In this document: one piece after another, positions 47,291 through 58,258 of the stretch | Numbering within the stretch: the stretch's first letter is position 1 | Layout of the letters: every line of letters begins with the position of its first letter | DNA from: Owenia fusiformis | Taxonomy: Eukaryota > Annelida > Polychaeta > Sabellida > Oweniidae | Reading direction: 5' to 3' | Length of the DNA: 64,000 nucleotides | Assembly (NCBI GenBank): GCA_903813345.2 | Contig: CAIIXF020000002.1 | Span: 26,490,455 to 26,554,454 of the forward strand | Program-made: the position numbers and the translations under genes | The notes under the pieces: generated by a model | Database searches by the model: none | Seen by the model: the letters and a program-made list of their open reading frames with translations, nothing else | What the model was told of the DNA's origin: nothing

Positions 47291-48069
47291 CAATATGTTA
47301 TTTACAAATCAGTTTGTTCTACCATGCACCAATTTGCTCAAAGGATAATCATTGCTTTGTCAGATGAAAGATTAAGAATAAATGTAAAATGTCCCAGTTT
47401 CTTTATTTTCATTATCAAACAACTAAACATATTGAATATGTATTTGGAAATGGAAAACAAAGAAAGGTTAATAAAACCAGCTTTAATTAAAAGAAATGGT
47501 CCAATTATAGTAGAAACAAATGTATTCCATCATGGACTTATCTGTTGTTTATATCCCTGGTTTACATGTATATCTCAGATATTATATGGATAACAAAAAA
47601 CACACGAATTATGATATGTGAGAGAATACAAGTTTTAATTTTGTTTTAGCATGGACCACTTGTATCAGTTAATCTAATGCACGTTTCCTAATTTATTATC
47701 AGTGATTTGCCAGAAGAAATCGGAGCAATACATCCAATATATTACAGGCTCGTAATAAGTTTTAGCCCAGGGGATCAATTTTCAAAACAAACCAAGGGGT
47801 CACAATTGATAATTTTGGCCCAAAATCACTTAACAGTGCTCAGATTGGTAAAAAATGTAGGATTTTGAAAGAATTTTGGCAAGGGGGAAGGGGATTTACT
47901 TGAACCCAACGACCCCCCCCCCTCCCTGGCCATGGACCGATACCAAATTCATAATGTATTGATATATAGCAGTTTCGTGTCATAAATGTTTTGTGTTGTT
48001 TGTGAAGTGATTAAAGGTGTTTGTGTAAGAGGGGGCTTTAAGTGTTGTTTGTTGTAAACTTAATTTGAC
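47291..48069. other. Gene C intron 1, no recognised gene
   Basis: Includes a region near 47760-47940 with CAAGGGGGAAGG and poly-C followed by TGGCCATGGACC, resembling fragments of the CCAGGGG-type elements. Confidence 0.35.
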
Positions 48070-48930
48070 AGAGAAACAATTGAGTTAAATTGTGAGGAAA
48101 CCCGATGGGGTAAAAATGTGAGGAAACCCATTGATTAAAAATTAACTTTCTGTTAAATGGATGAATTAAATCCAAATTTTAACACAATGTTAATCATAAC
48201 ATAAGGGACATTATACAATCAAATAGATATGAAAAACTAAATTTGCAATTTATTTTTCAGTTGAAATTAGAACCAACTGCTTTAGAAATTAATCCCTTAA
48301 CTCTAACAAACAGATTATTTATCAGTGTGAACAAAACTCAAATCATGGAAATTGAATAATTAGGGATTAAAGCTTGTTGCTCTGGAATGTCAATACATGT
48401 ATGTGAATGGTGAAAAACTACATGATTTTGAAAGTATTGTTGGCCACGGGGAGGGGGGGGGGTTCTTGGCTAAGGGTCTGTATAAAATGCGTAATGTGTT
48501 TATTGAATATTGAGCAGTTCCGTGTCATGACTGTTTTTCCGGTTGGCAAAGTGAATACAGGTGGTTGTTTGTACCTGTGTAAGAAGGGATCGATTTAAAT
48601 GTTGTTTGCTATAAACTTAATGTGACAGAGAAACAATGGAATAAGAATGTGAGGAAAACCAATTAATTAAGAATTCAAAAATTAACTTTACAATGAATTA
48701 ATTGATTGAATCAAAAATTTAACACAATGTTAATCATAACATTAGGGACATTATATAATCAAATATGTATGTAAAAACTTATTTTGCAAATTATTTTTGT
48801 GGAATTAAGAGCCATCAGCTGTAGAGATTAATCCATTAACCCTAACAAATGGATTAATTATCAGTATGAATGAAACTCATTTCATAGGAATTGAATAATT
48901 AGGGATTAACGGCTTGAAAATAACAGTGTA
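48070..48930. repeat. 350-bp repeat, copies 3 and 4 as a tandem pair
   Basis: Copy 3 (about 48070-48455) and copy 4 (about 48615-48930) sit about 540 bp apart. Spacer sequence also matches in part (GTTGTTTG.TATAAACTTAAT.TGACAGAGAAACAAT), so the duplicated unit is the repeat plus its flank. Confidence 0.8.
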
Positions 48931-50064
48931 TAATCGGTTTTTGATTGCAAATGCCAACATCTTATTTGCTCCTGACAGGAATATTATTCTATATTATATG
49001 GTATTATATGTTGTTCTCTTTAAATAATACACGAATAATATAATTAAATCAAAAATAATTCTTAAAAATACGATTATATTTTTTTCCGCTATAATAAAAG
49101 AAATAACTGCCTATTATACAGGAAAACATATTCTCTACGATTCTCTCTTAATGCAACTTATTTAGCAGTATATTAAACATTTTATTCTATATTATTTTAA
49201 CTATTTTACCAAGTGGTCGTTGTTAAACGTGTGCGTTGTTAAAGCTTTTATGTACGTAACTTTATAGTCTTGCTTCAGGACCCTGAACTATCCACTCTAA
49301 CAACGCACTGTGTTGTTTAGATAGAATGCGGGTCCAAAGTCTTAAAGGAAGACTTGTAACTGAAACCGTAAATATCTGAATGTTTTTTAAGTTAAACTAA
49401 CTCGGATAAGTTCTCGGATATGTTTCAAAAACTCACTGAATATTGAATCCTGTAAAATGTGTTTGTTGTAAGATAGAGTGCCAACACAAAACAAATTTTA
49501 CAAAACGTTTCCACCTGTGATATTGGATAATTCCGATTCCGATTATCGGGAAAAATCTTTTATCACAGTCCATATCTTAGAAATCATTGAAATAATAGGA
49601 GACAGGACTCGTATAGATGGCAGTTAGTTAGGTTAGGCTACTAGGTTGTTCTTCATATCTCGCCCATTGGTTTGCGTGTAAATATTGATGTTTTAAAACT
49701 TCAAATCCACTACACATATCAAATAAATATCATATTTTCCTTCATTATTACTAACATGTTTTAGATTCAAAATCAAAAGGTTTTGTATATTTTCAATAAA
49801 ATTTATATTGGGAGATTTTTGGAACAATTTTTACATGTTAAAGTATGCTATTAAACCCACTGAATTTTTCGCCATCTATTGACAGTCCTGAAGGCCATTG
49901 ATCTAAACCCAAGACTCAAAGGTAGATTTAATGAACGGATTCTTATTTGTCACCCTTTATCGCCATCCACAAGTATAAGATTAGCATAGAGGAAACGAAA
50001 CTATAAATTAACAAGAAAATCATTAAAAATAAATAACTCAACAAGAAACTTTAAAAATTGTTAC
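48931..50064. other. Gene C intron 1, AT-rich
   Basis: TTATATTATA-type runs near 49000. Nothing else is recognised. Confidence 0.4.
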
Positions 50065-50927
50065 TGACGTGTCGCAAAAAGGTCGCGCAGGCATTGTTAC
50101 ACATTTTCGCTTTTTAACACCACAGAATGTGACGTTTTTTGAGAAAAATGTACACATATGGAAATCCTTTCGTCCTCAACATTTGCCTCAAAATATCTAT
50201 GGCGAATAACTCTGATATCGTATATGTATCAACAATGGGATAGGAGCATCATAAAACACGAATCAATTGATATTTTAAGTGAAATTAATATACGTGTTGC
50301 TATGCTTGAAAATAGACGAATGGCGTAAATTAGCCCTATTTCTATGAATTTTGAAAACCTTTCTTCCTCCGCTTTTCCCATACAACAGAAAACACATACT
50401 TTTGCGAACAAAATCAACTATTTATTAATAAACTAAAGTTTAAGAGCAAAATAATCATGTATGATTTATTAAAAATTGATCTCGTATTTTTTGTTTAATG
50501 TACACCTGAAAAGTTGAAGGTAACAAAAAATGAGCAAAAAAGGTCGCTGTCAACAGATTCTATTTTTCAAACTCTATGACGTCACAATATGGGACGGTTA
50601 CTAAAATTCATCCTTTGAAATAAAACTTCCATCTACTTTTATCAAGACGAAAAATATGTATGATAGTCATATATTGTTTGAGTTATGAGCGTTTCAAAAT
50701 AATTCAAAATATCAGGTGTCAACAGGGGATATTTGCAGATGTTACTTTTTTAAAAAAGAACGCGCAAGAATCGTGAACGGAGTGTAGTTGATCTAAAAAC
50801 TTCATCGAAACAGCTTTAAAATGATATATAACTTTAATTAGAATATTATCTTATAGTCCGGGGAATCAAAGTTACATTCACGCGATACCCTTAAAAAACA
50901 AACGCGCCACCTTTTTGCGACACGTCA
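50065..50927. mobile_element. Element with TGACGTGTCGCAAAAAGG ends
   Basis: The left end TGACGTGTCGCAAAAAGGTC and the right end CCACCTTTTTGCGACACGTCA are inverted over about 23 bp. Element length is 863 bp. No coding frame and no clear target duplication. The family is not recognised. Confidence 0.7.
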
Positions 50928-51360
50928 CTGCAAAAAACAATGCCAACTTTAAACCGATATAAACACCATCTATATTGAAAAATAAGAGTAAAAAGAATTA
51001 TATTTTGAACTCGGTCATACGAGTCGAACGTGATTTCCGAAATGTTAGGCTTTTAATTTATGGCTCAATTGGTAACTAAATCCACTCATAATTCTAAATT
51101 TTGAAACATAAATATTTGTATTACCCAGGTCTTCATGAACTTCTCTGGCGCCTCTATCGACCGTACATATGCAGTATGCGCGTCATTGTAGACTCATCCA
51201 CTGGGATGGGATGCCACATTCATCATTCATTTAAAAATGATAAAGAAATAGACGCACTAGTATTCTGCATGTTTATAAATCACGAGATCGTGATAAACCT
51301 CATTGGCTCTCATTGGTAAACAGATAACTAGAGATGGATGCTTAGAACATATACTATAAA
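50928..51360. other. Non-coding stretch
   Basis: An open frame at 51101-51319 has no recognisable motif. Confidence 0.35.
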
Positions 51361-51361
51361 G

Positions 51362-51505
51362 GATATCTTATGATTTTTGAGGGATACCATTTTTACCCAT
51401 TGGTGGATATCGCCCATCTCCACAAGTGAGCGCTGCGAATGAGTGGATATCGGTGATATCCAAGAATGGATAAAAATAATAGACCGAGAAAAATCATAGG
51501 ATATC
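51362..51505. mobile_element. Small element with GATATC-TATGATTTTT ends
   Basis: GATATCTTATGATTTTTGAG at the left is mirrored by AAAAATCATAGGATATC at the right, 144 bp in all. The motif GGATATC is repeated internally in both orientations (near 51405, 51453 and 51457). Confidence 0.6.
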
Positions 51506-51912
51506 ATATTTATGCTATGGTCGTTATTTTTGTGTGAACTTACAATACTTTGAGCTAAGAGTTGCTGTTTTCTAATTATTTTCGAATTTTTTCATTTTAT
51601 TTTCTGTGAACTTATTTCCATTGAAAAGTAGACGGCACCCGCGATGTAATCCAATGGGACGGAAAGAATGGCCAACGGATCAGTTTTTTATCCTATTTTG
51701 TTGAAAAAAATCAGTGACCTATCAGCATCATTTGTAACCACGTGTTAAATAATAAAAGACCCTATTGAACTACATATACAATTGTACATGGTAAATAGTA
51801 GCCTATACTTTTCATTATTTTGTCGGACAAAGGTGAGACAATACGAATACATGATAATTCACATGTAGTTAACATTGCCTCTTTAACCTGGTTACTACAT
51901 TGATTGACTTAC

Positions 51913-52110
51913 ATCTAAATCCAGCTTATTTGTCATTTCCATTTCCCAAGTCTTGGCCACATTTTCCACAAGTTTCTCAAGCGAGTCAACGGGATGATTT
52001 GACTGCTTTTCCTTCAAATATTTTGCGTTGACCAGATCATAGTTTGGCTTTCCCGACCTCCATTTAATTTTAGGATCTTCCATATACGATCGTGTTGGTA
52101 CAGCAGACAT
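51913..52110 (-). CDS. Pathogen-related-protein-like exon 1, assigned to gene C
   Basis: This 198-bp exon reads MSAVPTRSYMEDPKIKWRSG, then KPNYDLVNAKYLKEKQ, HPVDSLEKLVENVAKTWEME, ending in LDLD before the donor GTAAGT. Length, phase and sequence match exon 1 of genes A and B. An in-frame upstream ATG at 52185 exists, but the paralogues start at the position equivalent to 52110. No exon 2 or 3 lies between here and gene B other than those at 31.6-32.5 kb, so it is assigned to gene C with a 19.4-kb intron. Confidence 0.78.
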
Positions 52111-52291
52111 GTTAAGTTCGTGTCGTTGTAGATTCAGATGAATTGCTGCTTCTTTATCAATCTCTTTTAACCCCTTTAGACTCAATGTTCCGGTTGGTCA
52201 AATGTAAATGTTGGCAATGCTTCACAGGTCACACCGCGGCCCGACTAGACTTGGAGTCGGCGTTTTGAGTGATAAAGCAACAATAACATAC

Positions 52292-52421
52292 AGGGTGTGC
52301 CCAATAATCGGAACATTTCCATCACTTGTTCGTCCTTTGAGAAATTCAAAAAACAATTCATTGTCAAAAGTGTAAAAATGAATATACAAGCTCAACATTT
52401 GGGTTTCCTGAACATGTCCTC
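52292..52421. mobile_element. Left end of a mariner-like element
   Basis: CAGGGTGTGCCCAATAATCGG after a TA resembles mariner termini. It runs to 52421, where the TACCCAGC terminus begins. Its other end may lie beyond the window if the large element inserted into it. Confidence 0.5.
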
Positions 52422-52454
52422 TACCCAGCAAACAGTGACGTCCATGTAACGTCA

Positions 52455-53297
52455 CTCATATGTGGTATATAAGTTCACTGGAGACGTTGTATATTTCCGT
52501 TATATAAACGTCAAAGCAACGTAAAATTGTGACATTCAGCAAAACGTCGGTGGATGGTTAAAAAATGACGTTGTAGTAATGTGTTAGTAAAGTTCGAAAT
52601 TTGTGCTGGTGTGAAAAACGTAACAATGACGTTGAATTTTTACCAGTTTGGTTCATTTGCAACGTAATATAAACGGCAAAATTTAACGTTGTCGTAACGT
52701 TTTTTAAATGTGTAAAATATTTGTAAGTGCAGGAAACATTACAAAGACGTTGCAGTTCTCACCAAATTGTTTCATTTGCTACGTAATATAAACGGTAAAA
52801 TTTGACGTTGTCGTAACGTGTTTTAAATGTGAAAGATATTTGTAAGTGTAGAAAACGTTACAAAGACGTTGTGTTCTCACCAAATTTGGTACATTTGCTA
52901 CGTGATGTAAACGGCAAAATTTGACGTTGTCGTAACGTGTTTTAAACGTGAAAGATATTTGTAAGTGTAGAAAACGTTACAAAGACGTTGCACTTCTCAC
53001 CAAATTGTTTCATTTTCTACGTAATATAAACGGTAAAATTTGATGTTGTCGTAACGTGTTCTAAATGTGAAAGATATTTGTAAGTGTAAAAAACGTTACA
53101 AAGACGTTGTGTTCTCACCAAATTTGGTACATTTGCTACGTAATGTAAACGGTAAAATTTGACGTTGTCGTAACGTGTTTTAAATGTGAAAGATATTTGT
53201 AAGTGTAGAAAACGTTACAAAGACGTTGCACTTCTCACCAAATTGTTTCATTTGCTACGTAATATAAACGGTAAAATTTGATGTCGTCGAAACGTGT
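52455..53297. repeat. 119-bp tandem array, left part
   Basis: The anchor GAAAGATATTTG recurs at 52831, 52950, 53069 and 53188, exactly 119 bp apart. More diverged units lie before. Each unit has AACGTTACAAAGACGTTG, then CTACGTAATATAAACGG, then GACGTTGTCGTAACGTG. ACGT tetramers are strongly over-represented. Confidence 0.93.
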
Positions 53298-54807
53298 CAA
53301 ATCAAGAAATCTCCTATGGCAGCGTATACCGCTACAGTAGCCGTATAGAATTTCCATATCATCAGTGATTAAGCCAGTTTGTTTGCCATCTGATACCTCT
53401 GCAGTAGGTGTCTTGGAAGAGTGTAGCTACTTAACATTGATAAGGCATAAACATGAATACTTAACTGTAAAAATGTCTAATGGATAAACATAGAAACGTC
53501 TTGTGTTAATTGAATGTAAAGCTGTGTATAATGCTACATTTTCTAGTCACTAGTACCCCACACAAGTTTTCGATAATAACTTTAACCCGTGATTTGAACA
53601 CTCGAGATCTACTATTTGTTATTGAATTTAGCACACATGAACTAGAGGCAATTTCCACATTGGAAATATGTTATTTTTTTTACTTCAATAACAACAAAAA
53701 AGCAACTGAACCAAGGATGTCATTAATCCTTTTTAACAAATTTGATGTCATAAAATCAAAATTAAGAATTGTTAAAGTAAGTCTTTATGGTCTTTTTGAA
53801 TAGTCTATTGGTAGTCTGCATATAGACAGCTATAAGCTTTGTCTATCAACAAAGCTTTATTTATGAAATATACTTGCCCTTGATATCTAGTTGTCCAGGT
53901 CATAAATGTACTACAATTTTAACATCATATTCATTGAAACAATGTAACGATGGTAATATGTGTAGCATATGGCTAGATTTAATTTAAATTGTAGACTTAT
54001 AGGGGAGAATGTTCAAATCATGGGTCAAAGTTATTATCAAAAACTTGTGTGGGGTACTATAATACTGATCCTATAGTAAACTCACACTCTATGTACAGTA
54101 CTTGTAAAATGTCTAAATATGACAAAAAAATTGCAACCGAAAAGGATATGAAGATCACAACAAAAGTTTGCAAAGATATCTATCCCGTATATTCTAATCA
54201 ACCCCTATTGAAATCAATCTACTGAAATATTTGTCACTCAAAATAGATTTAAAAAACGGTTGGAAATATTTGAGATAGCAGCATTCTTTCACAGTACTCT
54301 ACATTAAAATTACTGATAGATCCAAGGCTTTAGATGGATTCGATAAATAGTTTTATTAAATGATTAAGTTTGCTACATTTAAAATGTAAAGTGTAACGTA
54401 TTCTCTTAAAAGCAGTTTGGTTTCTTCTATTACTGTAAACTCTTTATATTAGCTTAATCTTTCAGAAATAAATCAACAAAATCTCATCCTTTTAAATAAT
54501 CTAACAATGATTTTTTAACAGTATGCATTCTATTTATTTATAATTTGTCAAAAGACTAAGGGAAATAAGATAAATAACATTATTATCTCAAAAACCTAAA
54601 AGATGAGAAATGAAATATATTTCCCTGTGTACAGTAACACAGATCTGAGTTCTACCAAAACCCTAATTCTGCTTTGAGAAGCAACTTCAGCAACTTGCTG
54701 GAATATGAGACCACATTAATGTTTGCGTTGACAGCTTAATGGGCCTAGATAGGGATTTAACATGCAGCATAGTTATACTGGTAGCGGTATACGCGTTTCT
54801 TGATTTG
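53298..54807. mobile_element. 1510-bp element inserted between two T's without target duplication
   Basis: The ends are CAAATCAAGAAA...GCGTATACCGCTAC and its inverse (GTAGCGGTATACGCGTTTCTTGATTTG minus spacing). The interrupted array unit reads CGTGT before and TCTAAATGTG after, precisely the uninterrupted array sequence (CGTGTTCTAAATGTG near 53055). So there is no target duplication and the site is T|T. Insertion between T's, no duplication and short terminal inverted repeats fit Helentron-type rolling-circle elements; this is inference. The interior holds a 60-bp inverted pair (53540-53600 and 54005-54065, GTACCCCACACAAGTTTT). No helicase frame. Confidence 0.75.
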
Positions 54808-55510
54808 TCTAAATGTGAAAGATATTTGTAAGTGTAAAAAACGTTACAAAGACGTTGCGTTCTCACCAAATTTGGTACATTTGCTACGTAATGTAAACGG
54901 TAAAATTTGACGTTGTCGTAACGTACGTGTTTTAAATGTGAAAGATATTTGTAAGTGTAGAAAACGTTACAAAGACGTTGCAGTTCTCACAAAATTGTTT
55001 CATTTGCTACGTAATATAAACAGTAAAATTTGACGTTGTCGTAACGTGTTTTAAATGTGAAAGATAATTGTAAGTCTAGGAAACGTTACAAAGTCCTTGT
55101 TTTCCCACCAAATTGGTTCATTTGCAACGTAGTGAAAATGGCTAATTGTAACGTTGTCAAAACATGGTTTGAATGTGAAAAATATTTGAAATTGTAAAAC
55201 ACGTTACAAAGACGTCATTTTCTGACCAAAATGGTTCATTTTCAACGTAGTGCAAACGGTTAATTTCAACGTTGTCGAAACGTGTTTTCAATTGAAATGT
55301 AAAAAAATATCTGAAGTGCAGGAAACGTTACAAAAAGACGCTATGTCCTCACGAAATTGGTTTATTTGCAACGTTGTCGAAATAGTTAATTTTGACGTTG
55401 ACGAAACGGGTTTTAAACGTGAAAAATACATATACATGTATGTGAAAAAGAACGTGACAAAGACGTTGTGGTCTCAACAAATTCGTTTAATTTGTGACGT
55501 GAAGTAAATG
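54808..55510. repeat. 119-bp tandem array, right part
   Basis: The array resumes in phase at TCTAAATGTGAAAG, with anchors at 54817, 54940 and 55059, then increasingly diverged units to about 55510. One unit has a 4-bp expansion (ACGTACGTG). Confidence 0.9.
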
Positions 55511-56145
55511 TTAAATATATAACGAATATACATTTATGCCTCGAGTTGTGGTAACTTTAAATACTGATCGGTGGAGGCACAGGCATATGTTGGCTCACAC
55601 AGTTGAACTTAACGTGGTAATTGAGAGTGAGAGTGGAAATATGATGTAAAGAAAATTGGCGTTTCTCCGACGTTGTAATTTTGCCATGGGTTATTGCTGA
55701 CAAAAGTCTGACGTTCTGTCCCGGGGGGTTCACTCCAATATAACTCTTAACACCTATGTGCCGCGCCAAAGACCCCCTTTTTGAGCATTTTTTCCATGTC
55801 AATTTCCTCTCAAAATTGGAAGTTTCCATGTATTATTCCTCTCAGAGTTATAAAATTCCATATTTTCTTCCTCTGAACTTCATAGATGTCCATGTCGACT
55901 TCCTCTGGAGCTTGCCGGTGTAAAATAAATTATGGTCCCCTGGGGATTATGGTCCCCTTTCTTTAGGACCTCCTACCCTTTTACACCGGGACTAAAGTTT
56001 GCGGTTTTAGTCCCTTTCAACAAGGGCGAGCGTTACAAACGGAAAGTACATCGTTCGCAAATTTGATGTATTTCTCGTTCGGCTTTTTATCGTATTCTGT
56101 TCTATCAACCAATAGAAATAGAGGAATTCCCGCGTCGAAATCAAC
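55511..56145. promoter_or_regulatory. Presumed promoter/5' UTR of the 56.1-kb candidate gene
   Basis: The last 250 bases are less AT-rich than the surroundings and include CCAATAGAAATAGAGG, a CCAAT-type motif about 35 bp upstream of the ATG, and an inverted ATTGG-like environment. The earlier part (55730-55990) has short GTCCCC/GGGACTAAA inverted segments. No TATA box was identified. This call depends on the exon being real. Confidence 0.25.
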
Positions 56146-56218
56146 ATGGAGGACAGTTCCAAGTTCAAGATATTGCTGCTTAAAAGCAACTTGGGAGCCG
56201 TACTGCCAGCTTTCGAAG
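56146..56218 (+). CDS. Candidate first coding exon, unidentified gene inside the giant element
   Basis: An ATG in strong context (AACATGGAGG) opens MEDSSKFKILLLKSNLGAVL, then PAFE, ending at a good donor G|GTAAGA. Joining in phase to the acceptor at 58217 (TTTTCAG) adds EVGDEPDFCSFHP and a stop at 58258, which would give a 37-residue protein. Other 3' exons are possible. The family is not recognised. The frame is short, so the support is start context plus splice signals. Confidence 0.35.
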
Positions 56219-56712
56219 GTAAGAATGATGCATGCATGTTACACAATCACCAAAGGTTAAAATGAAAGCATTCCATGGCCGGTACTTGCAGCGAGAACAC
56301 AAATAATCTCATGTGAAAGTTGGGATCGTTTCAATTTTCATAATTTTTGAAATGAACTTTTGAATATTCTGATATTTGAATCGATGTTATTGATTTTCAA
56401 TTTCATCACGATTTTCAATCATAATTCCCGGTTCATAATTTTCGTTAGGTCAATTACAAGGGGTCCAGGGGTCAGCATACTATATTTAGGGAGTTCTATA
56501 ATTTTTTTGAAAATAACATGGCAGAGAAGCATTGAAATATGAGGTCACAGATATGATAGCTAAACTACAAAACAAACTAAAATAAACAAAGGTAAGAACA
56601 TGTATAAATGTTTCTATTTTTACATGTTCTGTTTCAATGTGGTCCTTTAATTGCTTATTTTTTAGATTCAGAGAAGTTCCAAACATTCAAAATTTTACTG
56701 TAATCTCATCTA

Positions 56713-56874
56713 CTCTACGACCCCCACTTAAATTTGTAAAAAACATAATGGGGGTAACCAAACTCGTCTGGCCCTGTTATCCACTCCCTGATTCTGAAAT
56801 GTCGTAGACCAACAACGTCAGGCGTAGATAACTGGGCCATACAGGTTTTTGTTAAAGTGGGGGTAGAATGCGAT
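56713..56874. repeat. Short inverted-repeat segment
   Basis: CTACGACCCCCACTTAA near 56713 is mirrored by TTAAAGTGGGGGTAG near 56855, and GGCCCTGTTATC by GATAACTGGGCC inside. Possibly a 160-bp MITE. Confidence 0.5.
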
Positions 56875-56968
56875 AAATCGCATGATGTATGGTCTCTCTA
56901 AAATTCTCTTATTTTTAACATGGGAAATCGTCACTTCAGCAAATTCACATGTCATTTATTTATGTTCC

Positions 56969-57561
56969 AAAATTCACCCTATGCAGACAGAGCCTGTGGG
57001 AAATATTGGGTGCGGAGCAAATGAGCGGAGGGTGCGGAGCTAACGGTCATTTTTGAATTTAAATTTGGGATATTTCTGAAACTAAGCCGTTTTGGGACTT
57101 CAAATATACCAAGATATGTGTATTTGACACCAAATATCAATACAATTGTGAAAATAGTAGCGCAATTCATTCTGTCATGTCTGTAGCGACGCAGTGTGCC
57201 TTAAACCTTTCCCAGACCTATATATTTTGAAATTATTTATTAAATAATTTGCATGGGTAGTGTATCTTGAACACCATTTTTTATGAATGCTGGGGACGCA
57301 GTATTAAAAGGATAGTCTCAAAATATATAGGTCTGGAAGGCATACTGCGTCGCTATAAAATGAATTGCACTACTATTTTCACAATTTTATTGATATTTGG
57401 TGTCAAATACACATATCTTGGTATATTTGAAGTCCCAAAACGGCTTAGTTTCAGAAATATCCCAATTTTAAATTCAAAAATGACCGTTAGCTCCGCATCC
57501 TCCGCTCATTTGCGCCGCACCCAATATTTCCCACAGGCTCTGTCTGCATAGGGTGAAATTT
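56969..57561. mobile_element. Foldback element with about 270-bp arms
   Basis: The left arm (56969-57240) and the right arm (57300-57561) are inverse copies with only scattered differences. AAATTCACCCTATGCAGACA at the left end matches TGTCTGCATAGGGTGAAATT at the right, and GACGCAGTGTGCC matches GGCATACTGCGTC near the loop. Because both arms are open in the same frame they yield the same predicted peptide from opposite strands, which is not evidence of coding. Confidence 0.92.
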
Positions 57562-57778
57562 ATTTAGGCTAGTATTAATATGTATATAACATATGCCTGG
57601 CAAAATTTTGTGAATTTAATTTAAAATCAAACATTATCCTCCATTATGATTTAGGTTCGCCTTTGACAGTTTTTGATGTGGAAATGTGTCTGTTATTAAG
57701 CATATTAAGCATACACCCTTTACCAATTTACGGAGACTGAAAGGTGAACTTCAACCTTCCTTGAAACTGTATGATTAT

Positions 57779-57969
57779 CAGGCCCGTAGCCAGGGGGGGG
57801 GGTTCGCAGGGTTCGGGCCAAAAATTCTTTCAAAATCATGCAGTTTTCACCATTTTGAGCACTTCTCAAGTGATTTTGTCCATATTTGGGCCAAAATTGT
57901 CAAATGTGAACCCCCCCTGGAAATTTTGGAAAAATGAACCCCCCTTGGCAAATCCTGGCTACGGGCCTG
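57779..57969. mobile_element. 191-bp MITE with CAGGCCCGTAGCCAGG ends
   Basis: CAGGCCCGTAGCCAGGGGG and CCTGGCTACGGGCCTG are inverted, flanked by ATTAT on both sides (5-bp match). Inside are C and G runs and a second inverted pair. Its ends contain the same CGTAGCCAGG core as the element at 40517-40759. Confidence 0.85.
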
Positions 57970-58217
57970 ATTATTGATATTAATATTTTTTAATCGAAAT
58001 GGTGTTTGTTATAAGCACACGCCTTTTAACAATTGATAGAGACTGAAAAGTGTATTTCATCTTCAGCAAATCTGAAATTAAGCTTTGTTTTTATTGATCG
58101 AATTCAATGAAAGTTAATTTCTTTTAAGTTAAGTTAACTTTTATCAGCCTTTAAAAAACTACTATTGTCATCTGTTTTTCCATCTTAGTGTACAATAGTT
58201 CTCTACTCTGTTTTCAG

Positions 58218-58258
58218 AAGTAGGAGATGAACCAGATTTTTGTAGCTTTCATCCATGA
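58218..58258 (+). CDS. Candidate second exon joined in phase to 56146-56218
   Basis: It follows acceptor TTTTCAG, completes the split codon (G|AA) and reads EVGDEPDFCSFHP before TGA. The alternative frame through this same segment (IFVAFIHDNPETLLVVFR, then stop) is the one conserved in the copy at 58688-58745. The reading frame is therefore undecided. Confidence 0.25.

Noticed and set aside
56979-57551. Two similar predicted proteins on opposite strands
   Set aside because: They come from the two arms of the foldback element. Identity is explained by the inverted arms.
57686-57977. Frames with glycine-rich ARSQGGG-like peptides
   Set aside because: They read through the G-rich end of the MITE at 57779-57969; such peptides are common spurious translations of these repeats.
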